Positions 36,856-45,330 of a DNA stretch of 64,000 nt are shown one piece after another. The DNA is from Roseovarius sp. ZX-A-9 (GTDB taxonomy: Bacteria; Pseudomonadota; Alphaproteobacteria; Rhodobacterales; Rhodobacteraceae), in the NCBI RefSeq assembly GCF_028369135.1, contig NZ_JAPWHW010000003.1, positions 62,001-126,000 of the forward strand. The letters are read 5' to 3'. The first letter of the stretch is position 1. Each line of letters begins with the position of its first letter. The translations under genes were made by a program, and so were the position numbers. The notes under the pieces were generated by a model, which was not told the origin of the DNA, searched no databases, and saw nothing but the letters and a program-made list of their open reading frames with translations.

Positions 36856-37722
36856 TTACTCGCTACCGATCTTGTCTTGCGTTTGGGTCTCGAAATCGCT
36901 CGGTGAATGGCGCTCGTGCAGTTGCATTGACGGCTCTCCAAAGGCACGGTTCACCATCCGCCCGCGCCGTACAGCGGGGCGCGCGTCGATCAACTCGGCC
37001 CAACGCATCACGTTGTTGTAGCTCTCGACATCAAGGAAGGTTGCGGCATCATAGAGCCGCCCGAGGACCAATTGACCGTACCACGGCCAGATCGCCATGT
37101 CGGCAATACTGTATTCGTCACCGGCGATGAATTCACGCTCGGCCAAGGTCCGATTCAGCACATCCAGCTGGCGTTTCGTTTCCATCGCGTAGCGGTCGAT
37201 CGGGTATTGGTACTTCTCGGGGGCATAGGCGTAAAAATGACCAAACCCGCCGCCCAGAAATGGCGCACTGCCCATCTGCCACATCAGCCAGTTGAGCACT
37301 TCGGTCCGGGCCGGGCCCGATGCGGGTAGAAAGGCACCGAATTTCTCGGCCAGGTGCATCAGGATCGAGCCGCTTTCAAAGACGCGCAGCGGCGCGTCAC
37401 CGGTATAGTCGACCAGCGCCGGAATTTTCGAGTTCGGGTTGATCTCGACAAAGCCGCTGCCGAACTGGTCGCCTTTGCCGATGTCGATCAGCCAAGCGTC
37501 ATATTCGGCGTCATGGCCCGCCTCCAGCAGTTCTTCGAACAGGATCGTGACCTTGACGCCGTTCGGCGTGGCCAGCGAATGCAGCTGGTAGGGATGCTTG
37601 CCGCGCGGCAATGCGGCTTCGTGGGTGGCCCCCGCAACGGGCCGGTTGGTCGAGGCGAACTTGCCGCCATTCTCCTGATCCCAGGTCCAGACCTCGGGCG
37701 GAGTATAGATGTCATCGCGCAT
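36856..37722 (-). CDS. yghU: YghU-type glutathione-dependent disulfide-bond oxidoreductase
   Basis: The 288-residue GST-like protein matches YghU/nu-class enzymes, which reduce disulfides and organic hydroperoxides with two glutathione molecules. It shows the long N-terminal extension ending in GKHPYQLHSLATPNGVKVTILFEELLEAG, then FGSGFVEINPNSKIPALVD, RVFESGSILMHLAEKFG, and helical-domain motifs MGSAPFLGGGFGHFYAYAPEK and YSIADMAIWPWYG. It lies downstream of adhC on the same strand but a terminator-like hairpin (37789-37816) separates them. Length equals the E. coli enzyme. Confidence 0.95.
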   Translation of the reverse strand: MRDDIYTPPEVWTWDQENGGKFASTNRPVAGATHEAALPRGKHPYQLHSLATPNGVKVTILFEELLEAGHDAEYDAWLIDIGKGDQFGSGFVEINPNSKIPALVDYTGDAPLRVFESGSILMHLAEKFGAFLPASGPARTEVLNWLMWQMGSAPFLGGGFGHFYAYAPEKYQYPIDRYAMETKRQLDVLNRTLAEREFIAGDEYSIADMAIWPWYGQLVLGRLYDAATFLDVESYNNVMRWAELIDARPAVRRGRMVNRAFGEPSMQLHERHSPSDFETQTQDKIGSE

Positions 37723-37788
37723 GTAGAGGGCTCCTTTCGCCGTCCTTTTAACGCCTACCTAAGTAACAGTGGGCGATGGGCAACGTGC

Positions 37789-37816
37789 AGGGCCGCACAG
37801 TGATCTGTGCGGCCCT
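37789..37816 (-). terminator. Stem-loop downstream of the formaldehyde dehydrogenase gene
   Basis: AGGGCCGCACAG (37789-37800) and CTGTGCGGCCCT (37805-37816) form a perfect 12-base-pair stem with the four-base loop TGAT. It lies 45 bases past the stop on the minus strand. Confidence 0.65.
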
Positions 37817-37860
37817 TGTTGATGGGTGCCACGGGATGGGCGAAACCCCTCCCCGACAGA

Positions 37861-38973
37861 TCAGTAGACGACGACGCCGCGGATGCTCTTGCCCGCATGC
37901 ATCAATTCAAACCCTTTGTTGATCTCTTCCAGCTTCATCGTGTGCGTGATCATCGGGTCGATCTGGATCTTGCCATCCATGTACCAGTCCACGATTTTCG
38001 GCACATCCGTGCGACCGCGCGCGCCGCCGAATGCAGTACCGCGCCATGACCGTCCGGTAACCAGCTGGAAGGGCCGTGTCGAAATTTCCTGCCCGGCACC
38101 GGCGACACCGATGATGATGCTCTCGCCCCAGCCCTTATGCGCCGATTCCAGCGCCTGCCGCATGACCTGCACATTGCCGGTCGCATCAAAGGTGTAATCA
38201 GCCCCGCCACCGGTCAGTTCGACCAGGTGACCGACAATATCACCGCTGACTTTCTTCGGGTTGACGAAATCGGTCATGCCGAACTGGCGCGCCATCGCCT
38301 CCTTGTCGTCATTCAGATCGACCCCAACGATCTGGTCCGCCCCGGCCAGTCGCAGCCCCTGAATCACATTCAGCCCGATACCGCCCAAACCGAACACGAT
38401 GGCGGTCGAACCGATCTCGACCTTGGCTGTATTGATCACCGCGCCGATACCGGTGGTGACGCCGCAGCCGATGTAACAGATCTTGTCGAACGGCGCGTCC
38501 TTGCGGACACGTGCCAGCGCAATCTCGGGCAGAACCGTGTAGTTGGAGAAGGTCGAGCAGCCCATGTAGTGCAAAATCGGTGTGCCATCGAGCATGGAAA
38601 AACGGCTGGTGCCGTCGGGCATCACGCCCTTGCCCTGGGTCTCGCGGATCGACTGACAGAGGTTTGTCTTGGGGTTGAGGCAATATTCGCACTCGCGGCA
38701 TTCCGGCGTATAAAGCGGAATCACGTGATCGCCGACTTCGAGGCTGGTCACACCGGGACCGACCTCGACCACAACGCCCGCGCCCTCGTGGCCCAGAATG
38801 GCAGGAAATGCGCCTTCGGGATCGGCACCCGAACGGGTGAACTCATCGGTGTGGCACAAGCCCGTGGCCTTGATTTCCACCAGAACCTCGCCGGCCTTGG
38901 GGCCTTCCAGGTTCACTTCCATGATTTCCAAGGGTTTTCCGGCTTCTAGTGCCACGGCAGCTGTAGTGCGCAT
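37861..38973 (-). CDS. adhC: S-(hydroxymethyl)glutathione dehydrogenase / class III alcohol dehydrogenase
   Basis: The 370-residue zinc enzyme oxidises S-hydroxymethylglutathione (from formaldehyde and glutathione) to S-formylglutathione with NAD+, and can reduce S-nitrosoglutathione. Seen are the catalytic zinc ligands in TGLCHTDEF and GHEGAGVV, the structural-zinc cysteines in [16 protein letters not shown], the second catalytic cysteine in [13 protein letters not shown], and the NAD fold [14 protein letters not shown]. It detoxifies formaldehyde from C1 metabolism. Its usual esterase partner (fghA) is not in the window. It is divergent from the I78 inhibitor gene. Confidence 0.96.
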   Translation of the reverse strand: MRTTAAVALEAGKPLEIMEVNLEGPKAGEVLVEIKATGLCHTDEFTRSGADPEGAFPAILGHEGAGVVVEVGPGVTSLEVGDHVIPLYTPECRECEYCLNPKTNLCQSIRETQGKGVMPDGTSRFSMLDGTPILHYMGCSTFSNYTVLPEIALARVRKDAPFDKICYIGCGVTTGIGAVINTAKVEIGSTAIVFGLGGIGLNVIQGLRLAGADQIVGVDLNDDKEAMARQFGMTDFVNPKKVSGDIVGHLVELTGGGADYTFDATGNVQVMRQALESAHKGWGESIIIGVAGAGQEISTRPFQLVTGRSWRGTAFGGARGRTDVPKIVDWYMDGKIQIDPMITHTMKLEEINKGFELMHAGKSIRGVVVY

Positions 38974-39107
38974 TGCGTGTTTTCCTTATTTTGAATCGCC
39001 GCGATTGTGGGCGAATGCCCGCGCAACTTCAACTCAATTGGCGGTCTAGAGTTGAAAGTTCAGACCAAAATGTCGATCTGAATGCAACACATGCAGGAGA
39101 GCGACCC

Positions 39108-39398
39108 GTGAACCGTTTTTTGAGTTTGGCCCTCGCCGCTGGCGTGCTCGTTGCGGTTGGAGGATTCACCTGGGTCAAGATGTCGGGAGAAGCCGCAATG
39201 GATACCAGCGACACATGCGGGGCCGCAGCCCACGCGGACAAGATCGGCACGCCCCATACCGATCACGATTTCACCGATCCCGACCACCCGCACCGGATTA
39301 TCCCGCCGAATTCGGCCGTCACGCTTGATCACCGCCCCGACCGGCTGAACGTCGACGTGGACGAGGGTGGCGTGATTACCCGGATCTGGTGCGGTTGA
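39108..39398 (+). CDS. I78-family peptidase inhibitor, exported
   Basis: This 96-residue protein has an N-terminal signal or anchor helix (NRFLSLALAAGVLVAVGGF) and the I78 inhibitor domain: a cysteine (TCGAAAH), RIIPPNSAVTLDHRPDRLNVDVD and the closing VITRIWCG, so the two cysteines probably pair. I78 inhibitors (Aspergillus elastase inhibitor type) block serine peptidases; bacterial copies are periplasmic. I choose GTG 39108 because AGGAGAG at 39094-39100 precedes it; no ATG fits better. It stands divergent from adhC. Confidence 0.85.
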   Translation: MNRFLSLALAAGVLVAVGGFTWVKMSGEAAMDTSDTCGAAAHADKIGTPHTDHDFTDPDHPHRIIPPNSAVTLDHRPDRLNVDVDEGGVITRIWCG

Positions 39399-39506
39399 CT
39401 CCCGGCCCGCGCCTGCCGGTGTGCCCCGCATGCTCTGCCGCGCGGGGGTGGCCGCAGCGCCCCGATTTCGCTTGCTTTGCAACGATTTCGGCGCAACTCT
39501 GGGGGC

Positions 39507-39851
39507 ATGAACTACCAATCCACATCCCCCTTGCAGTCGAATAACCGTGATCCGCAGGTCGCGTTCCACCGCAGGGAACTGTCGGTGATCCTGTCACTTT
39601 ACGGGCGCATGGTCGCGGCGGGCGAATGGCGCGACTACGGTATTTCCTGTCTGCGCGATGTGGCCGTCTTCTCGGTCTTCCGCCGCACTGCCGAGCACCC
39701 GCTTTACCGCATCGAAAAGCGGCCGCGCCTGCGCGGGCGGCAGGGGCAATATGCCGTGATCGGCCCGGGTGGCCAGATACTGAAACGCGGCAGCGAATTG
39801 AAAACCGTGTTGCGCGTGCTCGAACGCAAACTCATCCGCGCGGTCGAATGA
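39507..39851 (+). CDS. DUF2794 domain-containing protein
   Basis: This 114-residue protein is a full DUF2794 domain, found in alphaproteobacteria and of unknown function. It has VAFHRRELSVILSLYGRMVAAGEWRDYGI, then RDVAVFSVFRRTAEHPLYRIEK (quoted in parts) and GQYAVIGPGGQILKRG. It looks cytoplasmic and basic. ATG 39507 with GGGGG upstream gives the family start. It precedes the LysE gene by 25 bases and is probably co-transcribed. Confidence 0.9.
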   Translation: MNYQSTSPLQSNNRDPQVAFHRRELSVILSLYGRMVAAGEWRDYGISCLRDVAVFSVFRRTAEHPLYRIEKRPRLRGRQGQYAVIGPGGQILKRGSELKTVLRVLERKLIRAVE

Positions 39852-39876
39852 TGCCCTCTGAGCAGAGAGAACTGCG

Positions 39877-40506
39877 ATGCTGGTAGAAACCTATCTGATC
39901 TACCTTGCCGCGGTCGCGATCTTCTTTGCCACGCCGCCTGACACCAGCCAACTTCTGATCATCTCCAACAGCATCCGCCACGGGTTACGCCGCAGCCTCT
40001 GGACCGTTCTGGGCGATCTCAGCGCCAATGCGTTGCAGATGACCGCAGCCGCCTTTGGGCTGGCCGCGATCATCGCCAGTTCCGCCACGGCATTCACCTT
40101 GATCAAATGGGTCGGCGTTGCCTATCTGGCATGGATTGGTCTGCAACTGGTGCTCAGCCGCGAGCACAGTGGTGCGGTTGGTGCCAGTGCCTCGGCGTCC
40201 CGGCCCCAACTTTACCGGCAAGGGTTCTTCACCTCGATGGCCAACCCTTTCGCCGTGGTATTCTTTGGCGCGCTTTTCCCGCAATTCATCGATCCGGCGG
40301 CACCGGTATTGCCACAACTTCTGATCCTCGGCGCCACATATATCGTGGTCGACGGCACAATCCTGATCGGCTGGGGCTGGGTCGGTCGCCGCGCTGCGGC
40401 GGTATTGCAACGGCTATCGGGCGGGTTGGTCAACCGGGTGTGCGGCGCGTTGATGATCGCGGCCGCCGCCCTGCTGGCGAGCAAGGACATGACCCCGCAG
40501 AAATAG
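39877..40506 (+). CDS. LysE family translocator
   Basis: The 209-residue membrane protein is an RhtB/LysE-type exporter of amino acids or their derivatives, with six predicted helices. The N-terminal FFATPPDTSQLLIISNSIRHG matches the family's PGP-type motif although the usual second Pro-Gly-Pro reads TPPDT. Also present are IKWVGVAYLAWIGLQ and the GFFTSMANPFAVVFFGALFPQF segment. It converges on the methyltransferase gene with only six bases between the stops. Confidence 0.92.
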   Translation: MLVETYLIYLAAVAIFFATPPDTSQLLIISNSIRHGLRRSLWTVLGDLSANALQMTAAAFGLAAIIASSATAFTLIKWVGVAYLAWIGLQLVLSREHSGAVGASASASRPQLYRQGFFTSMANPFAVVFFGALFPQFIDPAAPVLPQLLILGATYIVVDGTILIGWGWVGRRAAAVLQRLSGGLVNRVCGALMIAAAALLASKDMTPQK

Positions 40507-40512
40507 CGCCCG

Positions 40513-41376
40513 CTATGTCACACTTCCCCCGGCGCGCGCGGTGCAAAGCTGGATTGCCGCCGGAACCCTCACCCCTTCAGGCGTTTCAAAAGCAGCTAGT
40601 TCCGCGCGAACCGTATCCTGAATCGCTGCAATGTCCTCACGCGTCGCGTTGTGTTCCTTGATCACGCGGGTCGCGGGGCCGATCCGCGTTGAAAGCGCCG
40701 CAACATCTGCCGCTGTCCCGCCCGGAGTCAGGAACACATCCTCGCGCTTCACCGAGATATCCCGCAGCCCGGCATCGGCCAGCAGCCCCGCCACATAGTC
40801 CCGATCCTGAAACGCCATCGGCCCCGGTGCGCGCGGATCAGTGGGCGGCACGCTGCCCAACCGGTCCGTCGCGACCTGAGCGGGAATAGCAAACCAAGGG
40901 TTGTCAGCGACACCACACCAAGCGGCAAAGATCAGCGGCCGGCCGGGTTTGAGCCCGCTCGCGATGTTGCGAAACGCCTGCGCCGGGTCGGAAAAGAACA
41001 TCACCCCGAACCGCGACAGCGCCACATCGAAGACCCCAGGCTCGAACGCGTGGGTCTGCGCATCGGCCAGAATGAAATGCGCACCCGGCACCCCCTTGGC
41101 GCGACTGCGGGCCTCGTCCAGCAGCGAGGCGGCGATATCGACCGCGACAACCCGGCCTTCGGGCGCAATGCGATGGGCGATCTCGATCGTGCTGGTCCCG
41201 GTGCCGCAGCCGATATCCAGCACCTGCGCGCCGGGTTTCAGAGCCGCGCGCTCCAATACCAGATCGAGCACCGGGGCCATCAGGGCATCGAGCGCCTCGC
41301 GTTGCTGCACCCATTTGCGGCCCGGTCCTTGGGACCAATATTGCGCCTGACCGGCATTGGCTATTTGTTCATCCAT
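40513..41376 (-). CDS. Class I SAM-dependent methyltransferase
   Basis: The 287-residue protein has a standard SAM-binding Rossmann fold: motif I VLDIGCGTGTSTIEIAHRI, acidic loop VVAVDIAASLLDEAR, HFILADAQTHAFEPG and FDVALSRFGVMFFSDP. It is of the UbiE/COQ5-like methyltransf_11 or _25 type; the substrate is unknown. It begins 12 bases after a possible 34-codon ORF that is coupled to the NlpC/P60 gene, so aminopeptidase, NlpC/P60 and this gene may form one transcription unit. Confidence 0.88.
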   Translation of the reverse strand: MDEQIANAGQAQYWSQGPGRKWVQQREALDALMAPVLDLVLERAALKPGAQVLDIGCGTGTSTIEIAHRIAPEGRVVAVDIAASLLDEARSRAKGVPGAHFILADAQTHAFEPGVFDVALSRFGVMFFSDPAQAFRNIASGLKPGRPLIFAAWCGVADNPWFAIPAQVATDRLGSVPPTDPRAPGPMAFQDRDYVAGLLADAGLRDISVKREDVFLTPGGTAADVAALSTRIGPATRVIKEHNATREDIAAIQDTVRAELAAFETPEGVRVPAAIQLCTARAGGSVT

Positions 41377-41388
41377 TTTGCACCCCCA

Positions 41389-41493
41389 TCACGCAGAGCC
41401 GTTCGAAGATGATCGACGCACCGCGCATCTGGCGTGGTCCGCAAAGCGAACCAGCTCGGCCCCCAAAGCCGGGTGAAAAAACGGATTGCTCAT
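41389..41493 (-). CDS. Possible 34-residue ORF coupled to the NlpC/P60 gene
   Basis: An ATG at 41493 overlaps the NlpC/P60 stop codon (ATGA) and opens a 34-codon frame (starts MSNPFFHPALGAELVRFADH) ending 12 bases before the methyltransferase start. A GGAG lies 8 bases upstream of the ATG. No family is recognised. It could be a small coupled gene, a remnant, or chance. Confidence 0.25.
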   Translation of the reverse strand: MSNPFFHPALGAELVRFADHARCAVRRSSSNGSA

Positions 41494-42338
41494 GGAGTCT
41501 CTCCGATACGTCTGATCGCCGTAACCGCGCCGAATTCCCGGGCGGCGATCCTGTCGATGGCATCCTGTAGCGGCTCGCTGGTGACGGCCATGTGAAACGC
41601 ATTGGCATGCAGCAGGGTCTGCGCGTCCTGCAATATCCCCACATGCCCCTTCCAAAAGACCAGATCCCCGCGCCGCAGCCGCGCGCCCGGCTCCACCGGC
41701 TGCCCCAGCGCCTGTTGCAGATCGCTGTCGCGCGGGCACGCCCGCCCTTGTGCATATTGCGCCAATTGGACCAAGCCAGAGCAATCCACTCCGGTCCCGG
41801 TATTCCCACCCCAGAGATAGGGCGTGCCGAGGAACATCTCGGCCACCGCCACGGCATCATCGGCATACCAGCCAAGCGGGACAAGGTGCTGCGCAACCAT
41901 GTAGCCGCCGCCCGCGAGTGCATGAAATCCGCCCTCGACCGCGCCCGCCTCAACTTCGGCAAAGAAACTGAGAAGCGCAGTTTCACGCGATTTGATATCC
42001 GGCTCTGCATAGACATGCGCCAGTCGCGCGCCCACCCGGTGCGTCGGGTGCACCCCGCCCACGACCGCCGCCTCGGGCAGATAGCCGACATAGCCGCCGA
42101 CCTCATCAATGACAAAGGCCCAGCCAGCGTGGATTTCCAGCACCCGAACCGGCTGACCGCGCAATATCTGCAAATCGCGCGGGCCGTTGGGACTGCGACA
42201 CAGATCGGCAAAAGGCCAGCTGCAGCGCATCACTTCGCCCTCGACATATTCGGGCGCATCGACATGACCGCGCAGGGACACATGCGCCACCCGCGCATTG
42301 GCCGCCCGAAAGCGACGATCGCTCAGCGCGCGAGTCAC
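41490..42338 (-). CDS. NlpC/P60 family cysteine peptidase with N-terminal SH3-like domains
   Basis: The 282-residue protein has two SH3-like bacterial segments (roughly residues 15-85 and 90-150, with GYVGYLPEAAV) and a C-terminal NlpC/P60 domain. The latter contains GTPYLWGGNTGTGVDCSGLVQLA with the catalytic Cys, the GDLVFWKGHVGIL His and a later HANAFHMAV. These enzymes cut gamma-D-Glu-diaminopimelate bonds of peptidoglycan peptides. No signal peptide is seen, so a cytoplasmic muropeptide-recycling role is likely; it overlaps the leucyl aminopeptidase gene by four bases, which fits peptide recycling. Confidence 0.92.
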   Translation of the reverse strand: MTRALSDRRFRAANARVAHVSLRGHVDAPEYVEGEVMRCSWPFADLCRSPNGPRDLQILRGQPVRVLEIHAGWAFVIDEVGGYVGYLPEAAVVGGVHPTHRVGARLAHVYAEPDIKSRETALLSFFAEVEAGAVEGGFHALAGGGYMVAQHLVPLGWYADDAVAVAEMFLGTPYLWGGNTGTGVDCSGLVQLAQYAQGRACPRDSDLQQALGQPVEPGARLRRGDLVFWKGHVGILQDAQTLLHANAFHMAVTSEPLQDAIDRIAAREFGAVTAIRRIGETP

Positions 42339-43786
42339 AGGGCCAGCATGCGCGGCAGCGCCTCCAGCAGCGCCCGCGCGCCCATGCCTACGCCACCCTT
42401 GGGACGTGCCGGGGCGGCGGTGGGGTTCCAGCCATAGATGTCGAAATGCATGTACTTCGCGTCCCCGGCAAAACGCCGCAGGAAAAGCGCCGCGGTAATC
42501 GATCCGGCAAAACCGCCCTTGGGCGCGTTGTCCAGATCGGCAATGCCGGGCTCGATCATCACCTCGTAAGGGTCATGGAACGGCAGCCGCCACACCGGGT
42601 CCGCCACCTGTGCCGCCGCCTCTTCCAAAGCGCCGACAAGCGCGCTGTCATCGGCGTAGTACGGGGCAAGGTCCGGGCCAACCGCGACCCGTGCAGCCCC
42701 CGTGAGCGTGGCCATCGACACCATCAGATCGGGCGTAGCTTCGGCGCCAAGGGCGAGCGCATCGGCCAGCACCAGCCGCCCCTCGGCGTCGGTATTGTTG
42801 ATCTCCACCGTCTTGCCATTGCGCGCGGTCAGGATATCGCCCGGGCGAAAGGCGTTGCCCGACACTGCGTTTTCCACCGCCGGGATCAGCACGCGCAGGC
42901 GCAAGCGCAGCCCCAGCGCCATGATCATATGCGCAAGGCCCAGCACCGTTGCCGCCCCGCCCATGTCCTTTTTCATCAGCCCCATGCTGGCACCGGGCTT
43001 GAGGTTCAGCCCGCCAGTATCGAAACACACCCCCTTGCCCACCAGTGTCAGGGCGGGGCCGGTATCGCCCCAAGTCATGTCGATCAGGCGCGGCCCGTCG
43101 GCAGCCGCGCGTCCGACCGCGTGGATCATCGGAAAGTTCTGCGTCAACAACGCCTCTCCCCGGATCACCTCCATCGCGGCCCCATGCTCGGCCGCCAGCG
43201 CGCCACAGGCCGCCTCAAGGTCGGTGGGTCCCATATCACCTGCGGGCGTATTGATCAGATCGCGGGTCAGCGCCTCTCCGGCGGCGATGATTTCGAGCCG
43301 CGCGGCGTCGACCCCTTCGGGGGCTACCAAACGCGCATTGGCCGGGCGCTGGCTGGCATAGCGATCAAAGCTATAGCCCCCCAACAGCCAGCCCAGCGCC
43401 TCTTCTGTGGCGCGGGCCGGGTCGAGCCCCTTGAGCGCATATGTCCCTTGCGGCAGAGCACCGGCGCAAGCAGCCAGATGGAAGCGCCCCCTGCGGCGGG
43501 CCTCGTCATTGCCGTACCCCGCCAGTGCCAGCGCTATGTTCCCGTCGGCACCGGGCACCAGCAGCGTGCTGCCCAAGGCACCGGTGAACCCGGCGGCCCG
43601 CACCCATGCGGCGGTGCGATCCGGCTGCGTTTCCAGCCAACCATCCAGCGCGTCACTTTCGATCACGTGCAGAGGGATCGCCTCTGCATCGGTGGCGGCA
43701 AATGTCAGGGATTTGGCAATCGGGCTGTTGGAAGAGGTCACTGTGCACACTTTCAGGCTGGGGTAGATATCGCCCAGCCTATCCAC
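42335..43786 (-). CDS. Leucyl aminopeptidase family (M17) protein
   Basis: The 483-residue protein is an M17 metallo-aminopeptidase that removes N-terminal residues from peptides in the cytoplasm. Two-metal site motifs are visible: GKGVCFDTGGLNLKPG, KKDMGGAAT, and the signature NNTDAEGRLVLADAL. C-terminal FAGSITAALFLRRF and YMHFDIYGW complete the fold. The ATG at 43786 may not be the true start; in-frame GTG codons at 43750 and 43741 are alternatives, giving a protein shorter by 12 or 15 residues. It is coupled to the NlpC/P60 gene by a four-base overlap. Confidence 0.93.
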   Translation of the reverse strand: MDRLGDIYPSLKVCTVTSSNSPIAKSLTFAATDAEAIPLHVIESDALDGWLETQPDRTAAWVRAAGFTGALGSTLLVPGADGNIALALAGYGNDEARRRGRFHLAACAGALPQGTYALKGLDPARATEEALGWLLGGYSFDRYASQRPANARLVAPEGVDAARLEIIAAGEALTRDLINTPAGDMGPTDLEAACGALAAEHGAAMEVIRGEALLTQNFPMIHAVGRAAADGPRLIDMTWGDTGPALTLVGKGVCFDTGGLNLKPGASMGLMKKDMGGAATVLGLAHMIMALGLRLRLRVLIPAVENAVSGNAFRPGDILTARNGKTVEINNTDAEGRLVLADALALGAEATPDLMVSMATLTGAARVAVGPDLAPYYADDSALVGALEEAAAQVADPVWRLPFHDPYEVMIEPGIADLDNAPKGGFAGSITAALFLRRFAGDAKYMHFDIYGWNPTAAPARPKGGVGMGARALLEALPRMLAL

Positions 43787-43882
43787 CCAGCCAGCGCCCG
43801 CAAGCCAAAGCGGTTTTTAAACCGCTCGGCAGTGCAAGATTTTTCCGCCGATCCCCGCGCACCCGTTGCCGGAACGCCCCAT

Positions 43883-44284
43883 TCAGACCGACATGTCCTG
43901 CAAATCCCAGATCTCGCTCAGGCTGCGCTCGCCGATCCGCAGCAACCGCGCCAATGTCACGGCCAAGGCCACGCGGTCGCCGCTATCGGCACAGCGCGTC
44001 ACATCGCGGGCGACCCGGCTGAACATCGCCATGCCGATCTGATCCGCAATCGCGCACAGGCTGCGCGCCGATTTCCGCATGTCGGGCAGACGCCCCTCGC
44101 GATAGCAGCGTTCGGTATGCGACAGGCGCACCGCCAATTCCTCGAGCGCGCGACAAACAACGTCCTCGGCGCCGGCTTCGCCCAGTTGAACATACAGCTC
44201 TTTCAGCCGTTCAGGATCGAAATGCACGGCCTCGTTCTGTTTCAGCAATGTCAAATGTTCCACAATCTCACCCCAGATATTCAC
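43883..44284 (-). CDS. Small helical protein, possibly a degenerate HPt-like domain
   Basis: The 133-residue protein is all-helical. Its central pattern (RKSARSLCAIADQIGMAMFSRVARDVTRCADSGDR, then VALAVTLARLLRIGERSL; quoted in parts) follows the spacing of a histidine phosphotransfer helix bundle, but no histidine sits at the expected site. I do not know a named family; I recall similar proteins in Rhodobacteraceae. GTG 44284 (reading VNIWGEIVEHLTLLKQN) is my preferred start; the frame extends to ATG 44413. It is flanked by the aminopeptidase and carbonic anhydrase genes, with no evident link. Confidence 0.6.
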   Translation of the reverse strand: MNIWGEIVEHLTLLKQNEAVHFDPERLKELYVQLGEAGAEDVVCRALEELAVRLSHTERCYREGRLPDMRKSARSLCAIADQIGMAMFSRVARDVTRCADSGDRVALAVTLARLLRIGERSLSEIWDLQDMSV

Positions 44285-44524
44285 GGATGCCCGGGCGGTC
44301 CCCACTCCTACCGGGCAAGACTGACAGTGGCGGATGGTCCTTCCCAAAAGGTTTCGCACGGGCGCATTTCTTTCTCGAATTATCGGCGAATTCCAGATAT
44401 TCATGGCATTCAACGCGCCAACGCAGGGCTTCGCCCAAATCCCGAGGCTCCCCGGCGGCGCGGAATGCTAACGATGATCACTGGTTTCACTGCTTTTGCA
44501 AAATCGCCTAATTGAAAGACTGCC

Positions 44525-45175
44525 ATGCATCGCGCCCGTCCACTGCCCTCCTATCTGATCCAGCGCTACAAGGGCTGGAAAGCGACCAGCTACGCCGAGA
44601 ACGAGGCGTGGTATCGCCTGCTCGCCGATGACGGCCAGCACCCGCGCGCAATGATCATCTCGTGCTGCGACAGCCGCGTGCATGTCACGTCGGTCTTTGG
44701 TGCCGATCAGGGTGAGTTCTTCATTCACCGCAATATCGCCAACCTCGTGCCACCCTATGAGAGCAATGGTGGCCAGCATGGCACATCGGCGGCCATCGAA
44801 TACGCGGTCAAGAGCCTACGTGTGGCGCATCTGGTGGTGATGGGACATTCCAATTGCGGCGGCGTCAGCGGCTGTGCCGACATGTGCGCCGGCCTCTCGC
44901 CCGAGCTTGAGGACAAGTCGAGCTTTATCGGGCGTTGGATGGATATCCTGCGCCCCGGCTACGAGCGTGTCTCGCATATCGAAGACCCGGCAGAGCGCAC
45001 CCGCGCGCTGGAGAAGGAATCGGTGCTGATCTCGCTTGAGAACCTGGCCACTTTCCCCTTCGTGAGCGAAGCCATCGAAGCGGGGCGGCTGACAGTTCAT
45101 GGTGTCTGGCTCGATATCGGTGCTGGCACCATTGAGCAGTATTCACCGGAATCGAAAAGTTACGTCCCGATCTGA
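44525..45175 (+). CDS. Beta-class carbonic anhydrase
   Basis: The 216-residue enzyme interconverts carbon dioxide and bicarbonate. Zinc-site motifs are CCDSR (residues 47-51) and GHSNCGG further along, with the family's FFIHRNIANLVPPY between them and a C-terminal GVWLDIGAGTIEQY strand. It starts at ATG 44525 and is monocistronic, followed by hairpins. Length is normal for the beta class. Confidence 0.95.
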   Translation: MHRARPLPSYLIQRYKGWKATSYAENEAWYRLLADDGQHPRAMIISCCDSRVHVTSVFGADQGEFFIHRNIANLVPPYESNGGQHGTSAAIEYAVKSLRVAHLVVMGHSNCGGVSGCADMCAGLSPELEDKSSFIGRWMDILRPGYERVSHIEDPAERTRALEKESVLISLENLATFPFVSEAIEAGRLTVHGVWLDIGAGTIEQYSPESKSYVPI

Positions 45176-45187
45176 AAGATTTGCGCT

Positions 45188-45206
45188 TTTCCCTATATCA
45201 GGGAAA
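45188..45206 (+). terminator. Short hairpin after the carbonic anhydrase gene
   Basis: TTTCCCT and AGGGAAA form a seven-base-pair stem 12 bases after the stop. The tail GTAAAAC holds no T-run, so it is only a weak terminator candidate. Confidence 0.35.
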
Positions 45207-45243
45207 GTAAAACAGGCCCACGCCCATTCAGGATCGTGGGCCT
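45205..45243 (-). terminator. Terminator downstream of the DUF4139 gene
   Basis: AGGCCCACG (45214-45222) pairs with CGTGGGCCT (45235-45243). On the minus strand the stem is followed by GTTTTACTTT, giving a usable U-tract. Confidence 0.7.
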
Positions 45244-45330
45244 CTCGCGCCGGACTCTTTCAAAGATCAGAAATGTCCGGCGCTGCCACATTTTCCGCCA
45301 CCCTCACGCCGGAATCCGGTCGGGTGGGTT

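Noticed and set aside
42446-44515. A 689-codon plus-strand open frame
   Set aside because: It runs antisense to the leucyl aminopeptidase and the HPt-like gene, both with clear family motifs. It is a high-G+C shadow with no recognisable domain.
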